Positions 7,425-16,200 of a stretch of 26,629 nt of DNA are shown here, one piece after another. Both the position numbers and the translations under genes were made by a program. Position 1 is the first letter of the stretch. Each line of letters starts with the position of its first letter. The stretch lies in IMG/VR virus record IMGVR_UViG_3300005613_000352, positions 1 to 26,629 of that record; one strand, written 5' to 3'. This DNA is from a virus. Below the pieces are notes generated by a model. The model was not told where the DNA came from. It saw nothing but the letters and a program-made list of their open reading frames with translations, and did not search any database.

Positions 7425-8063
7425 ATGGTTTATCCAAACACAGGTAGTATTTTGAATAGCCAAATTCATACTGGACTTTCTACCCAAATTAGCATTTTGG
7501 TCAACAATGAGCCAGTAGGAGCTATTCAATCATTAAGCATCACTCAAACAAGAAACCTTGCTAGAATTAAAGAGGTTGGAACTGATGGCGTTTTAGAAAT
7601 AGTTCCAGAAAGGGCCACAGAATATAGTGCAAATATTGAAAGAATCGTTTTTGACCGCTTGAGATTGCCAGAAGCTTTTTCTCGTGGTTTCATTAATATT
7701 AAATCTCAAATGATTCCTTTTGATATTTTAATTTTAGATCGTACCGGTGGGGGTCCAGGATCTGAAGGAGTTGTTAAACATCTTTTAATGAATTGTTGGT
7801 TTAATTCATATAATCCAAAATATGGTGCAGACAACTTTATTCTTTCAGAAAGTGCAACTGTATTTTTTGAAGATATTAGTTCAACTCTTGGAACATCTAA
7901 TAGTTATGCTGCACGTGGCGGCGAACGTGGTATTGCTCAGCAAACACACGAACGTGAACGTCTTACCGACACTAGTTCTGGCGGCATCGCTGGTGAAAGT
8001 GGCACAGGATTCAGAGGCACAATGGATTTCTCAGATCTTATTAATGCCGCTTTTGATGAATAA
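7425..8063 (+). CDS. Tail tube protein, copy 2 (paralog)
   Basis: 212 residues, ATG at 7425 preceded by ggagg. It is a clear paralog of the gene before it, roughly 40-45% identical by eye over the first 100 residues. It has a short glycine-rich insertion (DRTGGGPGSEG, near residue 105-115) and a longer Gly/Ser/Arg-rich C-terminus. A strong terminator follows within 10 bases of the stop, as expected for an abundant virion protein. Tandem tube paralogs could form two parts of the tube (for example bulk tube and a specialised ring) or a heteromeric ring. The divergence outside the core argues against a very recent duplication. Confidence 0.75.
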   Translation: MVYPNTGSILNSQIHTGLSTQISILVNNEPVGAIQSLSITQTRNLARIKEVGTDGVLEIVPERATEYSANIERIVFDRLRLPEAFSRGFINIKSQMIPFDILILDRTGGGPGSEGVVKHLLMNCWFNSYNPKYGADNFILSESATVFFEDISSTLGTSNSYAARGGERGIAQQTHERERLTDTSSGGIAGESGTGFRGTMDFSDLINAAFDE

Positions 8064-8071
8064 AAAGTATA

Positions 8072-8098
8072 AAGGAAGGACACTATGTGTCCTTCCTT
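8072..8098 (+). terminator. Strong hairpin terminator after the tube genes
   Basis: A perfect 12-bp stem (aaggaaggacac, 8072-8083; gtgtccttcctt, 8087-8098) with a 3-base loop is followed by attttcc. The T-run is short, so termination may be partial. The hairpin may also protect the upstream sheath and tube mRNA from 3' decay. A weaker 6-bp stem (8096-8101 with 8110-8115) shares bases with it and could be an alternative fold. It separates high-demand tube genes from low-demand chaperone and tape measure genes. Confidence 0.85.
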
Positions 8099-8171
8099 AT
8101 TTTCCTTCCAATAAGAAAGGTTCCAAAATGTTAAATCTTTCATTTTATGTTAAAAAAAGTAGAGGTATATT

Positions 8172-8642
8172 ATGGTTGAACTCAAGAACACAAGTTTTGG
8201 ATCTATAGGTGCATCTTCTATAGAACCACAAGAAGAAAAAAAGACATTCGATTTAAAATCATTAATTGAAACAGGAATTGTGAAAAGAGAAATAAATATT
8301 GATGATAAAACTTTTATTTTAAAATCACTTTCTATGTCTGAAAGAAAAGAATTAGCAATTATAGCAAGAAAAATTTTGCAACAAAGTGAGGGCCAATCTT
8401 CTATCAATCCAGAAGAAGCTATGGAATTAAACAACGTAACTTTGACTTTTGCTATTTATTCAGTTAATGATGTTCCAATAGAAGATTTACACCCAAATAA
8501 AAAATTACCTGTTTTGCAACGAAAACGTGAAATTATAGACCAAATGCAATTTCATGTTTTAGCAGAATTGATTTCATTTTACAATGAAGAAATTCTTTTA
8601 CCATCTGAGCAGCAAATTGAACCCGGAGAAGTAAAAAACTAG
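8172..8642 (+). CDS. Tail assembly chaperone, short form (G-like)
   Basis: 156 residues. The ATG at 8172 has agaggt just upstream. It is an acidic, mostly helical, soluble protein. Residues about 30-70 (KSLIETGIVKREINIDDKTF) and 70-150 resemble phage tail assembly chaperones that bind the tape measure protein. Identification rests mainly on context: it is the first of two overlapping-frame genes directly upstream of the tape measure. The reading frame ends in GTA-AAA-AAC-TAG, which contains a canonical slippery heptamer right before the stop. The short form (most ribosomes) stops at TAG 8640-8642. A minority is expected to shift into the -1 frame and make the 299-residue fusion. These proteins are not normally part of the finished virion. 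Confidence 0.8.
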   Translation: MVELKNTSFGSIGASSIEPQEEKKTFDLKSLIETGIVKREINIDDKTFILKSLSMSERKELAIIARKILQQSEGQSSINPEEAMELNNVTLTFAIYSVNDVPIEDLHPNKKLPVLQRKREIIDQMQFHVLAELISFYNEEILLPSEQQIEPGEVKN

Positions 8643-8697
8643 CAGAGGAGCCCTGGCACAGGCTCCGCTGGAAACTCTGCAAAACCTTTAAGGTGCC
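8633..8697 (+). promoter_or_regulatory. Programmed -1 ribosomal frameshift signal (slippery site plus stem-loop)
   Basis: The slippery heptamer A-AAA-AAC is at 8633-8639, in the correct phase of the upstream frame, with the TAG stop immediately after it. Seven bases downstream of the heptamer begins a perfect 6-bp GC-rich stem, ggagcc (8647-8652) with ggctcc (8661-8666). It is extended below an A-G mismatch by cag/ctg (8643-8645 with 8668-8670). The loop bases ggcac (8655-8659) can pair with gtgcc (8693-8697), allowing a pseudoknot. Local GC over 8641-8680 is 65%, against about 30% around it. Confidence 0.9.
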
Positions 8698-9070
8698 CGT
8701 TGATAGCGATTTTTTTGAAAATGTAAATACAGCTCAACTAATGTGGTATCAAATACAATTTGCTTTGGATGAAAAAGAAAATTATGAAACATTAAGAGAT
8801 GTTGCTGAACATAATGCTATGTTTGTAAATCCAGAGGGAGTAAAGCAAGTAAAAGAAAGCAGAAAAAATACTTTTGTTGCCTCTGACAATGATTTTGAAA
8901 ATTTTGTTAAATTGCAGTTTGGAAGAGAGTTGCCAAAAAATCAAGAAGAAGAATGTTCCTTTGAAGAAGTTATGAAAAATATGGAAAAATCTAAAGAAAA
9001 AATAAAAGACTATATGGATGTAGAATTGGATGATATAACGTTTACACCATTTACAAGGGGTTCTGATTAA
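8639..9070 (+). CDS. Tail assembly chaperone, frameshift extension (T-like part of the fusion)
   Basis: The -1 frame is open from 8621 to the TAA at 9068-9070. After slippage at 8633-8639, translation continues from 8639 and adds 143 residues to the 156-residue short form, giving a 299-residue fusion. The junction reads LAEEPWHRLRWKLCKTFKVP, whose tryptophan- and arginine-rich pattern looks like real protein, although it lies before any possible independent start. The only start in this frame near the junction, GTG at 8693, lacks a properly spaced Shine-Dalgarno. The rest is acidic and helical (SFEEVMKNMEKSKEKIKDYM). The stop overlaps the tape measure ATG by one base, coupling the two. The role inferred from the lambda G/GT-type system is to bind the tape measure and recruit tube subunits. 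Confidence 0.85.
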   Translation, partial: LAEEPWHRLRWKLCKTFKVPVDSDFFENVNTAQLMWYQIQFALDEKENYETLRDVAEHNAMFVNPEGVKQVKESRKNTFVASDNDFENFVKLQFGRELPKNQEEECSFEEVMKNMEKSKEKIKDYMDVELDDITFTPFTRGSD

Positions 9071-11382
9071 TGGCTGATGATTTTAATATTAAAGATTTTT
9101 TTAAACTTGATCCAAGTTTCAATGAAGAAATTAAAAAATTGCAAAATATTGTTAATTTAGCTAAGGAAGCGTTGGCAGAAGGCATAAAGAATATGCTTCC
9201 TGAAAAAGAAATAAATGCATTGAGAAAAAATCTTGAAAAAGTAGAAGGAAATTTAAAAGAGTATAAAAACGCTTTAACAGAAGCGCAACAAGCACAGGCG
9301 AATTTTTTAGATTTGCAAAATGGATTAGCAAAATCTTTTGGAGCAACTGGAAGTGTTGTAAATACTTTTTCTGACCATTTGCAAGGTTTTGTTAGTGGAA
9401 TTTCTAAATCTGCACACGTTTTGGGAGCTATGGGCAATGCGACATACAAAGATTTTGTTAATCCTATGAAAGATGCAGGCTTAATAGTATTGGGCGCCAT
9501 TCCTGGTTTTAAATCTTTAGATGAAGCAATGCAAAATTTAAAAGATACTCAAAATGTTGCAAGAGTTTCTTCTGTTTTATTAGGAGAAAGTTTAAATGTT
9601 GCAAATAAAAAAGCCAAAGAATATCCTGCTACTTTAAGAGAATCTGCTGCTGTTACAGGAATTAATGCTAAGGAACTTAATGATATGAATACTGCTTTAC
9701 AACAGGTTCCTGGCGCTTTAGACCTAACAGGAAAGGGGTTTGCAGACATTGCCGCCTTGCAAGGAAGATCAATACAAAAAACAGCAGCATTGGCTACCGT
9801 AATGCGTTCTTTTAAAATGACAGGAACAGAGGCCGCTCAATTTGCTGCAGAAGCATGGTTTGATTTTGGACAAACTACAGAAGAAACAATCAAACAAATG
9901 GGTAGAATTGCTAGTGCATCTAAACAAACTGAAGTGGATAGCAAAACGGCAAGTGATCAAATTAAGACTGCAAGTAGTAGTTTGGCACTTTTTGGACAAA
10001 AAACTGGCGCTGCTTCTGAAGTTTGGACAACATTTATGCAAAACTTAAGTAATACTGTCCCAATTAATGAAGTTCAAAAAATGGTTACAGGACTTATTCA
10101 AAGTATTGCTAGTATGAGCGTAGAATCCCGCGCTTTTATGGGAATGATGAGTGGAATTACTTCCGGAAAATCAGCTTTAGGTGGGGCTTTAGAGTTGGAA
10201 TTGGCTTTAAGACCAGGTTCTGATGAAGCTGCCAAAAATGATGGCTTGCAAAAACATATGAAAGGTTTAACTGACACTTTGGCCCGTTTCGCTGGCGGTC
10301 AAATTATCACTTTAGAACAAGCAGCTCATAACCCACAACTTGAAGTTCAATTTCAATTGCAAAGGCAAATGTTGGGAAAATTAACTAATATTACAAATCA
10401 AGAGCAACAAAATAGGGTTTTAGAAGTATTGAAAGGTGTTCAATCAGGTGGCATGGCTGCAATTGAAGGAACTCAAGCTTTGCAAGATGTTTATAAACAA
10501 GGAACAACAATTGCAGATCAACAACTTTCTGCATTAAAAAGAATTGAACAAGTGTTAAGAGTGTTTGTTGGTGACCAGGCAGATAAACAATTAGAGGCCG
10601 CCGATTATTCTTTAAGGTCAGAGAAGCTAAGTTCAATAGGTGCCGCTATAGGAAGAAGCTCTCAGTCTGGTTTTACTGAAACAGAACAAGCTTCTTTTGC
10701 TATGACGGATTTAGGAGAAATGTTTAAAAACGCTCCATCAAAATTTGCTAATGCTGTAGAAATGTCTAGAGGTGAATTGAAAAAAGAAGATATGCAAAAA
10801 ATGCTCTTAAGTTTTTCTAAGGGACTTTCAGGTGAACGTACAAAACTAGTAGAAAATCATGTTCGTATGCCAGGAGAAACAGAAATACAAGGTAATATTC
10901 CAAAAGAAAGAGATTTTAAACAAAATATATTAGAATATGCCGCTAACCTCCCAACTGAAAAAACAACTAATAATATTAATTCAGTTTCTGAAGAATTTAA
11001 TGCACTAGCTTTAAATATGAGTAAAATAAATGCTCAATTGAAAAACTTTTCTTCCGCTCCACCTGTAGAACTTAATGAAACTATTATGCCATTTGATAAG
11101 GTTAATGACTCTTTACAATTGGTTGCCAATTCATTAAATGAAACTAAAAATAATGAAATTTTTACTACAGAAGTTCCTAACTTAAATCAAGAAAATAAAA
11201 CAATAACTAATCCAATAAACGCAAGAATTGAAAATATAAAAAATGGTAATATTAATGTTGAAATTACTGTAAATGGACTTTTAAATGAAAACTTTAATAA
11301 ATCTGCACTTGAAAATGTAGGTAGAGATACAGGAGAAGCATTAAGGAGAGTTCTCGGAATAAATAATGGCGAGGAACAATAG
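9070..11382 (+). CDS. Tape measure protein
   Basis: 770 residues. ATG at 9070 overlaps the preceding stop (TAATG), with aagggg at 9055-9060. It begins with long predicted coiled coil (residues about 17-95, e.g. EIKKLQNIVNLAKEALAEGI) and continues as an Ala/Gln/Ser-rich helical protein. Mildly hydrophobic stretches occur around 110-150 (GLIVLGAIPGFKSL). The C-terminal 170 residues are Asn-rich and low in complexity. It lies directly after the frameshifted chaperones and is helical, coiled-coil rich and of this size, which is the standard signature of a tape measure. At about 0.15 nm per residue it would predict a tail of very roughly 115 nm. I see no lysozyme or peptidase motif inside. Confidence 0.85.
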   Translation: MADDFNIKDFFKLDPSFNEEIKKLQNIVNLAKEALAEGIKNMLPEKEINALRKNLEKVEGNLKEYKNALTEAQQAQANFLDLQNGLAKSFGATGSVVNTFSDHLQGFVSGISKSAHVLGAMGNATYKDFVNPMKDAGLIVLGAIPGFKSLDEAMQNLKDTQNVARVSSVLLGESLNVANKKAKEYPATLRESAAVTGINAKELNDMNTALQQVPGALDLTGKGFADIAALQGRSIQKTAALATVMRSFKMTGTEAAQFAAEAWFDFGQTTEETIKQMGRIASASKQTEVDSKTASDQIKTASSSLALFGQKTGAASEVWTTFMQNLSNTVPINEVQKMVTGLIQSIASMSVESRAFMGMMSGITSGKSALGGALELELALRPGSDEAAKNDGLQKHMKGLTDTLARFAGGQIITLEQAAHNPQLEVQFQLQRQMLGKLTNITNQEQQNRVLEVLKGVQSGGMAAIEGTQALQDVYKQGTTIADQQLSALKRIEQVLRVFVGDQADKQLEAADYSLRSEKLSSIGAAIGRSSQSGFTETEQASFAMTDLGEMFKNAPSKFANAVEMSRGELKKEDMQKMLLSFSKGLSGERTKLVENHVRMPGETEIQGNIPKERDFKQNILEYAANLPTEKTTNNINSVSEEFNALALNMSKINAQLKNFSSAPPVELNETIMPFDKVNDSLQLVANSLNETKNNEIFTTEVPNLNQENKTITNPINARIENIKNGNINVEITVNGLLNENFNKSALENVGRDTGEALRRVLGINNGEEQ

Positions 11383-11391
11383 GAGATAATT

Positions 11392-12210
11392 ATGCCCTTC
11401 GATGATAGAGCTAAAAACGACCCATCTTACCAAAACAATACAGGAACCGAATATAATTCAAGACAAGGAAACTTGTCTTTGCCAGATATTATACAACAAA
11501 ATCCACAAACACCAAAGGCAAAAAGACAGCGCCAGTTGGCGCGATGGCGCATTCCGGCTCTTGGTTTTATTGATATGTATTTAAATCCCCAACAGATTCA
11601 AATTCAAGAAAGAAAAATTATTACAAAACAGCGTACTGCTGGAGGGTACTTGATTCAATATTATGGCGAAGAGTTAATGGAATTAACAATTAGTGGTAGC
11701 ACAGGAGCAAGTGGTATAGAAGGAATAAATATTTTAAGAAGGGTATATAGGGCCGAACAAGAAGCTTTTCAAAAAGTAGAACAAACTCTTGCAGATAGAA
11801 TCAATAGTATGACAAGACAAGGATCTTTAAGTAGTCTTTCTAAACGTGCTCAAGAGGATGGAATTGGAGGGCTTGCCGGAAGTTTAATTAGTGATACCTT
11901 AGGAGGGGCAAAAAACCCTCCATTATTACCTACTTTGGGTTCTCTTGCGGCAGCTGTAGAATTTTATTATCAAGGTTGGGTGTTTAAGGGATACTTTATG
12001 AATTTTGGCGTAACTGAATCTGTACAGAATGGAGTTGGTGTATTTGATTATAATATGTCATTTACTGTAACGGATCGAAGAGGTTTCCGCACCAATAATA
12101 TGCCATGGCATCGACAGCCTGCTACCATTGATACAGCTTCTGGTAAAATGAGTAATTTTAATTCTGCAAACAATGACATTACACCTTTAAATTTTAGCGG
12201 TGAAAAATAA
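11392..12210 (+). CDS. Baseplate hub / tube-baseplate adaptor-like protein
   Basis: 272 residues, ATG at 11392 with aggag 5-6 bases upstream. The N-terminal 45 residues are polar and probably disordered. Then comes a conserved-looking block (ALGFIDMYLNPQQIQIQE, RTAGGYLIQYYGEELMELTI, SGSTGASGIEGINILRRVYR). Its pattern 'NPQQ...RTxGGY...YGEEL..L.ISGSTG' is common in proteins coded between tape measure and hub in contractile-tail phages. A second strand-rich block follows at about 185-240 (VEFYYQGWVFKGYFMNFGVT, VFDYNMSFTVTDRRGF). The likely role is to join the tube to the hub, like T4 gp48/gp54 or a LysM-less XkdP-type protein. This comes from context and pattern only. Confidence 0.55.
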   Translation: MPFDDRAKNDPSYQNNTGTEYNSRQGNLSLPDIIQQNPQTPKAKRQRQLARWRIPALGFIDMYLNPQQIQIQERKIITKQRTAGGYLIQYYGEELMELTISGSTGASGIEGINILRRVYRAEQEAFQKVEQTLADRINSMTRQGSLSSLSKRAQEDGIGGLAGSLISDTLGGAKNPPLLPTLGSLAAAVEFYYQGWVFKGYFMNFGVTESVQNGVGVFDYNMSFTVTDRRGFRTNNMPWHRQPATIDTASGKMSNFNSANNDITPLNFSGEK

Positions 12211-12249
12211 ATTAAATATAATGGAATTTATTGTTTGAAATAAGGAAGT

Positions 12250-13275
12250 ATGAAAATTTGTGAAAAATGTGGCAAAGAATGTAAAACATTAAGAAAAAAA
12301 TATTGTAATTCTTGTTATAGAAAATATTTGCAATTAAAAAAAGAATGTTATTTTTGTAAAAAAATAAAATTTGTTAGAAAAACAACAGCAGAAGGATTTG
12401 TTTGTGATTTATGTTATGAAAAAAATTTTCGTCAAAAAAAAGAATGTATAATTTGTAAAGAAAATAAAATAATTATAAAAAATTTAAAAAAAGGGCCAGT
12501 TTGCAGTCTTTGTTATAAAAAATATTATCAACCAAAAAAAGAATGTATATTTTGTAAAGAAAATAAAACAATTATAAAAAATACAAAAGAAGGTCCAATA
12601 TGTAAGCTTTGTTATAATAAACATAAATTTTCTTATAAAAAATGTTTTAAATGTTTAAAAAATGGTGTTATTGTAAAAAAAACAAAAGATGGCTTAGTTT
12701 GTAATGCTTGTTATATAAGATATTATAGAAAAAAAGAAAAATGTATTGAATGTAATGAGTTAAAAGTTGTTTCAAAAAGAACAAAAAATGGACCAATATG
12801 TGCGAATTGCAATGTTAAAAAATATCGTAAAAAGAAAATATGTACTATTTGCAAACAAGAAAAAATTATTTTAAAAGTTGAAAATAATGAAAATTTTTGT
12901 AAAGTATGTTATATAAAAATAAAAAAACAAAAAGATATTTCTTTTTATGTGCAAGAAACATTAAGAAATCGAATTAGAAAGGCTTTTAAAATATACAGCA
13001 AAAATGGTAAAACGAAAACGTCAGATGAGTATGGAATAAATTATCAAGCGATAGTGGAGCATTTAGGTCCATGTCCAGGGGACCGCGACCTATATCACAT
13101 AGATCACATTTTACCATTATCTGCGTTTGATTTTAATAATTTAACACATATTAAGGCGGCGTTTGCACCCGAGAATCATCAGTGGTTAAAGGTGGAAGAA
13201 AATCTCAGTAAGAATGCGAAGTATGATGACAGGAAATTAGAAATTTATTTAAAAAAGTTTGAGGAAAAGATATAA
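12250..13275 (+). CDS. HNH endonuclease with seven zinc-ribbon modules (putative homing endonuclease)
   Basis: 341 residues. A taa stop lies in frame nine bases upstream, so this ATG is the first start; its Shine-Dalgarno (aggaag) is very close and probably weak. Residues 1-225 consist of seven CxxC...CxxC modules. The first has C4/C7/C19/C22. The next six start at C33, C66, C99, C132, C165 and C198, an exact 33-residue period, and their second pairs start at C52, C85, C118, C151, C184 and C217. Each unit resembles KKECIxCKENKxIIKNTKEG followed by PxCxLCY. Residues about 230-325 form an HNH nuclease domain with YHIDHILPLSAF (H283, D285, H286), PENHQWL (N309) and EENLSKN, so the catalytic set looks intact. 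The stop abuts the hub ATG. Base composition changes sharply between array and nuclease parts. Confidence 0.88.
   Translation: MKICEKCGKECKTLRKKYCNSCYRKYLQLKKECYFCKKIKFVRKTTAEGFVCDLCYEKNFRQKKECIICKENKIIIKNLKKGPVCSLCYKKYYQPKKECIFCKENKTIIKNTKEGPICKLCYNKHKFSYKKCFKCLKNGVIVKKTKDGLVCNACYIRYYRKKEKCIECNELKVVSKRTKNGPICANCNVKKYRKKKICTICKQEKIILKVENNENFCKVCYIKIKKQKDISFYVQETLRNRIRKAFKIYSKNGKTKTSDEYGINYQAIVEHLGPCPGDRDLYHIDHILPLSAFDFNNLTHIKAAFAPENHQWLKVEENLSKNAKYDDRKLEIYLKKFEEKI
12346..12909 (+). repeat. Zinc-ribbon coding array, six units of 99 bases
   Basis: The six regular modules repeat with a 99-base period in frame, from the codon of C33 to the codon of C220. Cysteine positions match exactly in all six. 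The residues between pairs drift, so this is an old, selected repeat rather than recent slippage. The region is about 12-25% GC in sampled lines. Confidence 0.85.
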
Positions 13276-16200
13276 ATGAGTATAATTTTTAGTTCTAATC
13301 TTGATGTTGATGGCCAGAGCAGTTTAACGGGTCAAGCAGTATCTGATACACTTAGTTGGATGGAGTTTGGGGAACCAAATCGTCGTTCTAATATGACATC
13401 TGATATTGCACGTATTCGTGATGGCATTACGGATGTGGTTCACAAGTTACAAGGGGAGAATCAAGAAAATTTTGATAGAAGTTATATTGGTAGTGGTAAA
13501 AAGCTTGTTGTTGAGGGGAGTCATATAGAAGGTGGAAAAGTTTCTCCATTAGAAGAGGCCAACATTAAGCAAGTTTATACGCAGACTCCAAATGTTAGTG
13601 TAGTATTTAAAAAGAGAGCATTTTCTTCATTAGCTCACTTATATGATGCGTCAATGATGGACAAAGCAGAGTTATGGTTGATGCGAGCTACAAAAAGATT
13701 AATTGAGAGAAAATGTTTTATTATGGCGGAATATGAGCGCTTGGTAAAGATAGAACGCATGGCAGATGTTGGTTCTGGAATAGCTGCAATAATGAGTTCT
13801 TTAGTATCTGCATGGATAGATGATGAAATGGATTTCAGTGCGCTTGATATTGGTGGATTGGTGAATCCAAATAAAAGGACGTCTACCAGGGAATTAGAAA
13901 AATTAATTTTAGCACGTAGGCCAGTTAAAACTTCTACATATTTTATAGATCCTGAGGAACCAGAAATTGGAGTTATGGGGCGTGGGTCTGGTGCTTTTGA
14001 ATTTACAACGATAGTCGATGTTTCTACAAGTTTAGATTTAGATGGAAATGGTGATTGCAGATTAAAAATTGAAGATCCTTATCATATTTTATTTGTTACA
14101 GAAGAAGACATTGAGACTGTTATTAGGGAGACAGCAGAGGCATCATTTTCAAATCCTCTTAAAAGTAGAAAGTTGATTTCTTTGTTGACTAGTGCACAAG
14201 ATGGTGATGAACGCCTTTCTGAAAGCAGGAGATCGAGGGGAGTTAGTGATATAACTTTTAATGTAGATTTAGGTTCTAGTTCTGGTGCAACAGCAATTAT
14301 TGATGCAATTGGATTTCCATTAACAACAAGCAATTTGGATGACGTTCCCTCTAATCAAGCTTTAACGCAAGCTGAACAGTCTGCTTTTAGAAGTGTCATG
14401 ACTGGATTAAAAGGTTATGCTGAAGCTGTTCGTTTAAATTATTTGCAAGGCCAAGATAGCACAAAATTACAAGATGACCGCGAATCTGCAGATTATGTTA
14501 GGCAAAAAATGCGTTTATATTATTTAGGTAAAAGCATTATTCAACCAATGGATACTATAAATGTTTTTATGTCTGGTAACACGAGACGTGCTGGAGAGGG
14601 AGAAGATGTAGATGTTGCTGGTGATGTCGCAACATTAGATGGGGCCATTAAAACTGCTGCCAGTGTTTTGTCTCACTATCGTTCTGATGGAGAATTGGGA
14701 GTTGGGGTTGATACAGCCTTAATTCAACAAGAGTTTGAACAATTTAAACAATATGGAAAATCATTCTTATCTTTTGAAGATTTTAAAAAATTAAGAACGA
14801 TTCAGATGACGACAGATGAAATGACTCATGTTTTTGGTGGGTTAATTTTAAGTTCTTCTGAAACTTATAATGCAAGCAATGGCACATATGTATTAAGTGT
14901 TTCAGCTGGTTCTAATATGGAATGGCTAAAAGTTTCTAGATATAATGCTCAGCCGTCTTTAGATCAGACACAAGGTTTAGTTTATGATCCTTTTACTCCG
15001 TTCCAATTTGATGTTGATCCTGTCACAGGTTTACCGATTGGATCTCCGCAATTATTACCTGAAAACAAAAGGATTATTCAGAGCGCAACGGCCAATGGAG
15101 CTAGTTGTAGAGATTTAGAGAACCCACCTCCTCCTCCATTATATTATACTTCTGGCCCTTTAAGGGGAAAGAGAGTGTCTTTAAAAGACTTTGAAGATCA
15201 GTTAAGCTCTGATTTAAAGATGGTTGGTCAAAATATATCTAGATTATTCCAAGATGCTCCAGGATTAAAATATCGTTGGAAAAATGGAATTATGTCTGCA
15301 ATTTATGATATAGGTACAACAAATTCACAAACAGGAAATTATGCGACCTATGAAGAATTAAGAAGAGATGTGGGTTTACCAGTTTCTAATACACCATTTG
15401 ACAATATGGATGCAGCAAATATTATTTCTATAATGGTAACCGGCCAACCGTACAATTTTTCCACTTTTTTAAGAGCTGCCGTTGGAAATACAACATATTC
15501 ATTAAACACAACTTCAAATGTTCAAAAAACATATTTGGCTTCATTATTAGATTTGCAAAAATCTTTTATAAAAGTACATGGTAATTTTGAACCTTATAAA
15601 ACATTAACCATTAGCCCTGCGGATGCAGCGAGGGCAATGTATTTACAAAATCAATTAACTGGGGCTTCTGCAGAGCTGACACAATTGAGAGGGAGTTTTG
15701 CTGGCATTTCTGACAAAATAGCTAATATTAATGGCACTGATAACCCAACTTTTCAATCTTTAATTGATCAATTAAATAGTAAAAAAACATCTATTAAAGA
15801 AAGCATTGAAGAAGCTCAAGAAAAATTTTCTATGTTGTTGGCTTCGGGATCTCAATTAGAAAATAATGTAATTCATATTGCTGGAAATGATGTAAGCTTT
15901 GAATTAAAAGATAAATTTGCCAAATTTTCTAAGATTTTTGGAGACCGTTTATTACATGCAACAATGAAGAGAAAAGAAGATGTTGTATATAATAGAGACA
16001 AAAATTTTCTGATTATATCTGATGAGTATGATAAGGATTATGACATTCAAGCTTTTGTTTTATTATTAAAACAACAGTTAGCAGATATGTGGAAAAGTAC
16101 ATGGCAGCCTGTCTTTGAATTGTGTCAAAATGTGGCGAAAATTTTAAATTTTGAATTTTATTGCAATTCTCAAGGAAATTTGGTTTTTAGACCGCCCCAA

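Noticed and set aside
7822-8208. A 128-residue plus-strand frame overlapping the second tube gene and the terminator
   Set aside because: It is out of frame with a well-supported gene, runs through the terminator hairpin, and has no ribosome binding site or recognisable content.
8693-9070. An independent 125-residue gene starting at GTG 8693
   Set aside because: No properly spaced Shine-Dalgarno; the frame extends upstream through protein-like sequence to the slippery site, so it is better read as the frameshift extension.
9051-9500. Antisense open frames of 60-150 residues across the tape measure and sheath genes
   Set aside because: They mirror strong genes on the other strand, lack ribosome binding sites, and have shadow-like composition.
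12346-12909. CRISPR-like or satellite DNA repeat
   Set aside because: The 99-base period is protein-driven: cysteine codons are fixed while the intervening DNA varies, and there are no spacers.
5201-13278. Stop-codon read-through fusions: sheath to LAGLIDADG gene and HNH gene to hub, which happen to share frames across a single TAA
   Set aside because: Both downstream genes have usable Shine-Dalgarno sequences and starts, and the shared frame has a one-in-three chance in each case. No read-through context is visible.
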